This document shows, in pieces, positions 40,581 through 44,275 of a stretch of 44,275 nt of DNA. A program made the translations under genes and the position numbers. Source of the DNA: Oscillospiraceae bacterium (GTDB lineage: Bacteria; Bacillota; Clostridia; Oscillospirales; Ruminococcaceae). The stretch covers positions 1-44,275 of the forward strand of contig JAFYSU010000026.1 in the NCBI GenBank assembly GCA_017559185.1, given 5' to 3'. The notes under the pieces were generated by a model. That model saw only the letters and a program-made list of their open reading frames with translations. It made no database searches and was not told the origin of the DNA. How positions within the stretch are numbered: position 1 is the stretch's first letter; every line of letters begins with the position of its first letter.

Positions 40581-40604
40581 TTAGTCCAATTATCGTTGGA
40601 CTAA
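40581..40604. promoter_or_regulatory. Inverted repeat upstream of the lytic transglycosylase gene
   Basis: TTAGTCCAA (40581-40589) and TTGGACTAA (40596-40604), a perfect 9-bp inverted repeat with a 6-base centre, ending about 18 bases before the TTG start. It has no T run, so it is not a terminator. It could be an operator or a hairpin in the mRNA that affects ribosome access. Confidence 0.5.
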
Positions 40605-40621
40605 GGTAAGGGGAGCTTTAA

Positions 40622-41194
40622 TTGTCAAAATCTAAAAGCAGGTTGTTTTGGATGTTTGCTTTGCTTATGGCGGTCATTATTGGGGCAGCTTTGCTAAAGC
40701 CTGCGGAAAATCTTTTTTACAAGCGGGCGTATCCGTGTGAATACAGTGAATATGTTTCATATTATGCTAAGGAATACGATGTACCGCAGTCTCTTATATA
40801 TGCGGTAATACGCAGTGAAAGCAGCTTTAACCCCAATGCCGAATCAAGTATTGGTGCACGAGGGCTTATGCAGATAACGCAGGACACTTATGATTGGGCG
40901 GTATATCGCATGGGTGAAGTTCCCGAAAACGGATACGACAGTCTGTGGAACCCCAAGGAAAACATACGCATTGGTGTTTATATACTTTCACAGCTTATAC
41001 GGGAATTTAAAACCGAAGAAACTGCCATGTGCGCTTATCATGCAGGCTGGGGGAATGTTAAATCGTGGCTTGCCGACAGCAAATATTCAAGCGACGGCAT
41101 AAACATTCACACCATACCGTTTGCCGATACAGGGCAGTATGTTCCAAAGGTTATGAAAACCAAGGAAATGTATGAGGAATTGTATAATATCTGA
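40622..41194 (+). CDS. Membrane-anchored lytic transglycosylase (SLT domain)
   Basis: Protein of 190 residues. An N-terminal helix (about 8-25) acts as signal anchor and is followed by an SLT/lysozyme-fold domain. The catalytic Glu66 lies in IRSESSF, followed by GARGLMQIT and later AYHAGWGNV, the classical SLT motifs. It cleaves peptidoglycan glycan strands with 1,6-anhydro product formation and acts outside the membrane. The start is TTG at 40622 with GGGGAG eight bases upstream. The 98-base gap after coaE contains an inverted repeat (40581-40604), so separate regulation is possible. Similar small SLT proteins follow coaE in other Clostridia. Confidence 0.92.
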   Translation: MSKSKSRLFWMFALLMAVIIGAALLKPAENLFYKRAYPCEYSEYVSYYAKEYDVPQSLIYAVIRSESSFNPNAESSIGARGLMQITQDTYDWAVYRMGEVPENGYDSLWNPKENIRIGVYILSQLIREFKTEETAMCAYHAGWGNVKSWLADSKYSSDGINIHTIPFADTGQYVPKVMKTKEMYEELYNI

Positions 41195-41246
41195 TTTGCA
41201 GAGTGAAAATCTAATCAGTAAAGATAAATTAATCGGAGGGATAACA

Positions 41247-42653
41247 ATGGGAAAGAAAACCAAAGGCGAAGAACTGCGTGAGCAGCTTATGTTTTCTCCA
41301 GAAAACTGCGGAGAAAAAATGTCGGACAAAGAAATAGAAAGTGCATACAGCTTTTGCGAGCCATATAAAACTTTTTTGGATAACAGCAAAACCGAGCGTG
41401 ATGCGGTAAAAAATGTTGTAGCAATGGTCGAAGCAAAAGGATACAAACCTTTTGATGCAAAAACCAAGTATAATCAGGGCGACAAAATTTACTACAACAA
41501 CCGCGACCGAGCAATTATTGTTGCAACTGTGGGCAAAAAGTCCTTGGATAATGGGGTTACAATCCTTGCAGCACACATCGACTCTCCGCGAGTGGACCTT
41601 AAACCTCGTCCGCTGTACGAGGATTCACACCTTGCACTGCTTAAAACCCATTACTACGGCGGTATAAAAAAATACCAGTGGACAGCTGTTCCGCTGGCAC
41701 TTCACGGTGCAGTTTACCGCAAGGACGGCAGCATGGTGGAGGTTAATATTGGTGAGGACGAAAACGACCCTGTATTTGTTATAAACGACCTGCTCCCACA
41801 CCTTGCAAAGGACCAGAACGCCAGAACTCTTGCAAAAGGCATTGAGGGTGAGGAGCTGAATATCCTTATCGGCTGTATGCCGTTTAAGGATGACAAAGCA
41901 TCCGAAAAGGTTAAACTTAATGTTATGCGTATGCTTAACGAAAAATACGGCTTTGTGGAAGGCGATTTCCGTACTGCCGAATTGTGTGCCGTTCCTGCTC
42001 AAAAAGCAAAGGATGTAGGCCTTGACAGAGGAATGGTAGGCTCTTACGGTCACGATGACAGAGTGTGCGCTTACACAGCACTCATGGCAGAGCTTGACCA
42101 GAAGGAAGTTCCCGAATACACAAGCGTTGTAGTACTTGCCGACAAAGAAGAAGTAGGAAGTGACGGCAACACAGGTCTTCACTCCTCTTACCTTAAATAC
42201 TTTATTGCTGACCTTGCAGCACCTCACGGTATTGCGGGACGCACTGTGCTTTCGGCTTCCAAATGCTTGTCTGCCGATGTTACCAATGCTCACGACCCAA
42301 GCTTCCCAAGCGTTACCGAAAAGAACAACACCGCATACCTTAACTACGGTGTGTGCATTATGAAATACACCGGAAGCGGCGGCAAAGGCGGCACTAACGA
42401 CAGTGATGCGAGATACATGAACGAAGTTACCCGTGTACTGGAAAATGCGGATGTTATCTGGCAGACAGGTGAACTTGGCAAGGTTGACCAGGGCGGCGGC
42501 GGCACAGTTGCCAAATTTGTGTCGGCACTTAATGTTGATACCATTGACATTGGTGTTCCTGTGCTTTCCATGCATGCTCCGTTCGAAGTGGTTTCCAAAC
42601 TGGATGTTTACCAGACCTACAAAGCGTTTGATGCGTTCATTAAGCGTAAATAA
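41247..42653 (+). CDS. M18 family aminopeptidase
   Basis: Zinc metallopeptidase of 468 residues in the M18 (aspartyl aminopeptidase/aminopeptidase I) family, a large cytosolic complex removing N-terminal residues. Metal and active-site segments are visible: AAHIDSPRVDLKP, SYGHDDRVCAY, ADKEEVGSDGNTGL (catalytic Glu pair) and the final SMHAPFEVVSK with its zinc His. GGAGGG seven bases before the ATG at 41247 fixes the start (MGKKTKGEEL). It lies 52 bases after the transglycosylase gene, and a bidirectional terminator follows. Substrate preference cannot be read from the sequence. Confidence 0.94.
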   Translation: MGKKTKGEELREQLMFSPENCGEKMSDKEIESAYSFCEPYKTFLDNSKTERDAVKNVVAMVEAKGYKPFDAKTKYNQGDKIYYNNRDRAIIVATVGKKSLDNGVTILAAHIDSPRVDLKPRPLYEDSHLALLKTHYYGGIKKYQWTAVPLALHGAVYRKDGSMVEVNIGEDENDPVFVINDLLPHLAKDQNARTLAKGIEGEELNILIGCMPFKDDKASEKVKLNVMRMLNEKYGFVEGDFRTAELCAVPAQKAKDVGLDRGMVGSYGHDDRVCAYTALMAELDQKEVPEYTSVVVLADKEEVGSDGNTGLHSSYLKYFIADLAAPHGIAGRTVLSASKCLSADVTNAHDPSFPSVTEKNNTAYLNYGVCIMKYTGSGGKGGTNDSDARYMNEVTRVLENADVIWQTGELGKVDQGGGGTVAKFVSALNVDTIDIGVPVLSMHAPFEVVSKLDVYQTYKAFDAFIKRK

Positions 42654-42682
42654 TCAGCCGTTTTTAAACGGATGTAACAACA

Positions 42683-42716
42683 AAAAAGTCACCGACAAAT
42701 TTGTCGGTGACTTTTT
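42683..42716. terminator. Bidirectional terminator between M18 gene and clpC
   Basis: A perfect 34-bp palindrome (AAAAAGTCACCGACAAA at 42683-42699 and complement at 42700-42716), with A runs and T runs on both flanks. It serves the two convergent genes. Confidence 0.9.
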
Positions 42717-42719
42717 ATT

Positions 42720-44275
42720 TTAAAGTGAAAGTATTTTGATTTCGTCGTTTTCGGAAGTTGCTTTAATAACGGTTGGCGGTGCAGCGTAGTTGTCTACCAA
42801 CAGGTTGCATATAGTGTCCTCAACCTCTTTGCGGATAAATTTGCGAATTGCACGAGCACCGCTTTTTCCGCCAATGGATTTTTTTGCAACAAGTGCGGGA
42901 ACATCGTCGCTCCAGCTGAAAGAAATACCCTTTTCTTTCAGTGGCTCAACAAGCTCGCTCAGCATCAAAACTGCAATCTTTGCAAAATCATCTTCGGTAA
43001 GGTTACGGAAAACAACTATCTCATCCACTCTGCCCAAGAATTCGGGACGCAGGAAATCGGAAAGTGCACGGTGAACGCGTTCCTTGGTCATATCGTCGGC
43101 AGCTTTGTTAAATCCAAGCGAGGAGGATTTTATGTCGCTTCCTGCGTTGGAGGTCATTACAATAACACAGTTTTCAAAGGAAACCACACGACCCTGTGCA
43201 TCGGTTATTCTGCCCTCGTCCAATATCTGCAAAAGAATGTTCATAACATCGGGATGTGCTTTTTCGATTTCGTCAAACAGCACTACGGAATAAGGACGGC
43301 GGCGAACCTTTTCGGTAAGCTGTCCTGCTTCCTCATGACCAACATATCCCGGAGGCGCACCCACAATGCGGGCAACAGCGTGTTTTTCCATATATTCGGA
43401 CATATCCAAACGAATTAACGGCTCCTGTGAGTCAAACAGCTCACCTGCCATTACCTTTACAAGCTCGGTTTTACCAACACCTGTCGGACCTACAAAAATG
43501 AAGGAGGCAGGACGGCGGCGGCCGCTTATTTGCACACGGGAACGCTTAATGGCAGCTGCCACAAGCGATACAGCCTCATCCTGTCCGATAACCTTTGAGC
43601 TAAGGTTTGCTTCCAACTGTGATACCTTTTGCATTTCGCTTTCCTGAATTTTGGAAGCAGGTATGCCGGTCCACAGTTCAATAACTTTGGCAAGGTCTTC
43701 GTCGTTTACAACGATTTCGGAGGTTTGCGGTTCAAGCTCCTTTATTTTTTCATCAAGCTTAAGGATTAAGGCTCGTGTTTCGGCAAGCTTTTCGTAATCG
43801 GGTTCAGCGTCGTATGCGCTTTTTTCAATATAATCCTGATGAGTGCTGCGTTCTGCAATAAGCTTGTCGTATTCATAAAGCACCGAGCTTCGCAGCGATG
43901 CGCAGGAGCAAGCTTCGTCAAGAAGGTCGATTGCTTTATCAGGCAAAAAGCGGTCAGTAATATATCTTTCGGACAAAACGGCAGCTTTTTCGGCAATGCT
44001 GTCGCTTACCTTTACACGATGGAAATCTTCGTAATATGCTTTAATGCCTTTCATTACCTCGATAGTGTCGGCAATGTTTGGCTCGTCAACCTTAACAGGT
44101 TGGAAACGACGCTCAAGGGCTGCATCCTTTTCAATATATTTGCGGTATTCGCTGAAGGTGGTTGCACCTATTACTTGAATTTCACCGCGAGAAAGTGCCG
44201 GTTTGAGAATGTTTGCGGCATTCATGGAACCGTCGGCATCGCCGGCACCAACAAGGCTGTGAACCTCATCAATGA
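42720..44275 (-). CDS. clpC: ClpC-type ATP-dependent Clp unfoldase (partial, 5' end outside)
   Basis: The C-terminal 517 residues of a Hsp100/Clp AAA+ unfoldase; the gene runs past the right edge. Visible in order: the end of nucleotide-binding domain 1 (IDEVHSLVGAG, then IGATTFSEYRKYIEKDAALERRF), a short coiled-coil middle domain of ClpC size, and domain 2 with Walker A GPTGVGKTE, Walker B VVLFDEIEKAH, MTSNAG sensor and GARAIRKFIRK. The middle domain is far shorter than in ClpB, so a protease-linked ClpC is favoured over a disaggregase. No N-terminal domain can be checked. It would act with ClpP, and the MecA-like adaptor at 29009 is a plausible partner. Confidence 0.9.
   Translation of the reverse strand, partial: IDEVHSLVGAGDADGSMNAANILKPALSRGEIQVIGATTFSEYRKYIEKDAALERRFQPVKVDEPNIADTIEVMKGIKAYYEDFHRVKVSDSIAEKAAVLSERYITDRFLPDKAIDLLDEACSCASLRSSVLYEYDKLIAERSTHQDYIEKSAYDAEPDYEKLAETRALILKLDEKIKELEPQTSEIVVNDEDLAKVIELWTGIPASKIQESEMQKVSQLEANLSSKVIGQDEAVSLVAAAIKRSRVQISGRRRPASFIFVGPTGVGKTELVKVMAGELFDSQEPLIRLDMSEYMEKHAVARIVGAPPGYVGHEEAGQLTEKVRRRPYSVVLFDEIEKAHPDVMNILLQILDEGRITDAQGRVVSFENCVIVMTSNAGSDIKSSSLGFNKAADDMTKERVHRALSDFLRPEFLGRVDEIVVFRNLTEDDFAKIAVLMLSELVEPLKEKGISFSWSDDVPALVAKKSIGGKSGARAIRKFIRKEVEDTICNLLVDNYAAPPTVIKATSENDEIKILSL

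Overview
The window reads as chromosomal DNA of an endospore-forming, anaerobic Gram-positive bacterium of the class Clostridia, most likely an Oscillospiraceae/Ruminococcaceae-type gut organism. The reasons are the sporulation genes (spoIIP, gpr, a SpoVAEb gene), strong AAGGAGG-type ribosome sites, frequent GTG/TTG starts, sigma-A type promoters with 17-base spacers, hairpin-plus-T-run terminators, Rnf-family genes, and palindromic interspersed repeats of a kind I associate with that group. Genus and species cannot be fixed from the sequence.

Layout. 1-3916: end of RNase R, glutaminyl-tRNA synthetase, an acidic repeat protein and a THUMP RNA methyltransferase. 4045-7399: an A+T-rich five-gene cassette with its own promoter, encoding an unknown protein, a PD-(D/E)XK nuclease-like protein, a two-helix membrane protein, a membrane zinc-ribbon protein and an RNase J-like MBL/beta-CASP enzyme. 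It looks inserted between housekeeping genes. 7467-15135: lepA, a divergent topoisomerase IV/gyrase-like pair and an FMN-dependent 2-hydroxy-acid oxidase-like enzyme. 15201-15729: a divergent pair, a 56-residue protein and an XRE regulator, separated by two near-identical operator-like repeats. 15781-16190: a cluster of palindromic repeats. 16235-18743 (minus): gpr, spoIIP and a small membrane protein, with rpsT divergent. 19456-24172: DUF1846 protein, SpoVAEb, ChrB_N-like protein, pyridoxal kinase and a 70-residue orphan protein.

24264-28946 (minus): a compact operon of Rnf-like genes in the order C-D-E-A, followed by a membrane-anchored DUF4015 glycosidase-like protein. It has no RnfG or RnfB, and hand alignment indicates that the FMN/NADH loop of C, the flavin-acceptor threonine of D and the four cysteines of A and E are all replaced. 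It therefore cannot be a normal ferredoxin:NAD oxidoreductase and is my leading candidate for an undescribed system. 29009-30961: a MecA-like adaptor, rpe, a candidate structured RNA and a second copy of the 70-residue protein family.

31219-44275: ychF; a two-component system followed by an HtrA protease; an S1-domain protein; the translation/cofactor operon DUF951-prfA-tsaC-coaE, followed by a lytic transglycosylase and an M18 aminopeptidase; and the 3' part of a clpC-type gene running off the window. The translation genes, the envelope stress set (response regulator, kinase, HtrA, transglycosylase) and the MecA/Clp pair are ordinary core functions. The accessory interest lies in the 4-7 kb cassette, the Rnf-like operon, the paralogous small proteins and the repeat/RNA elements.
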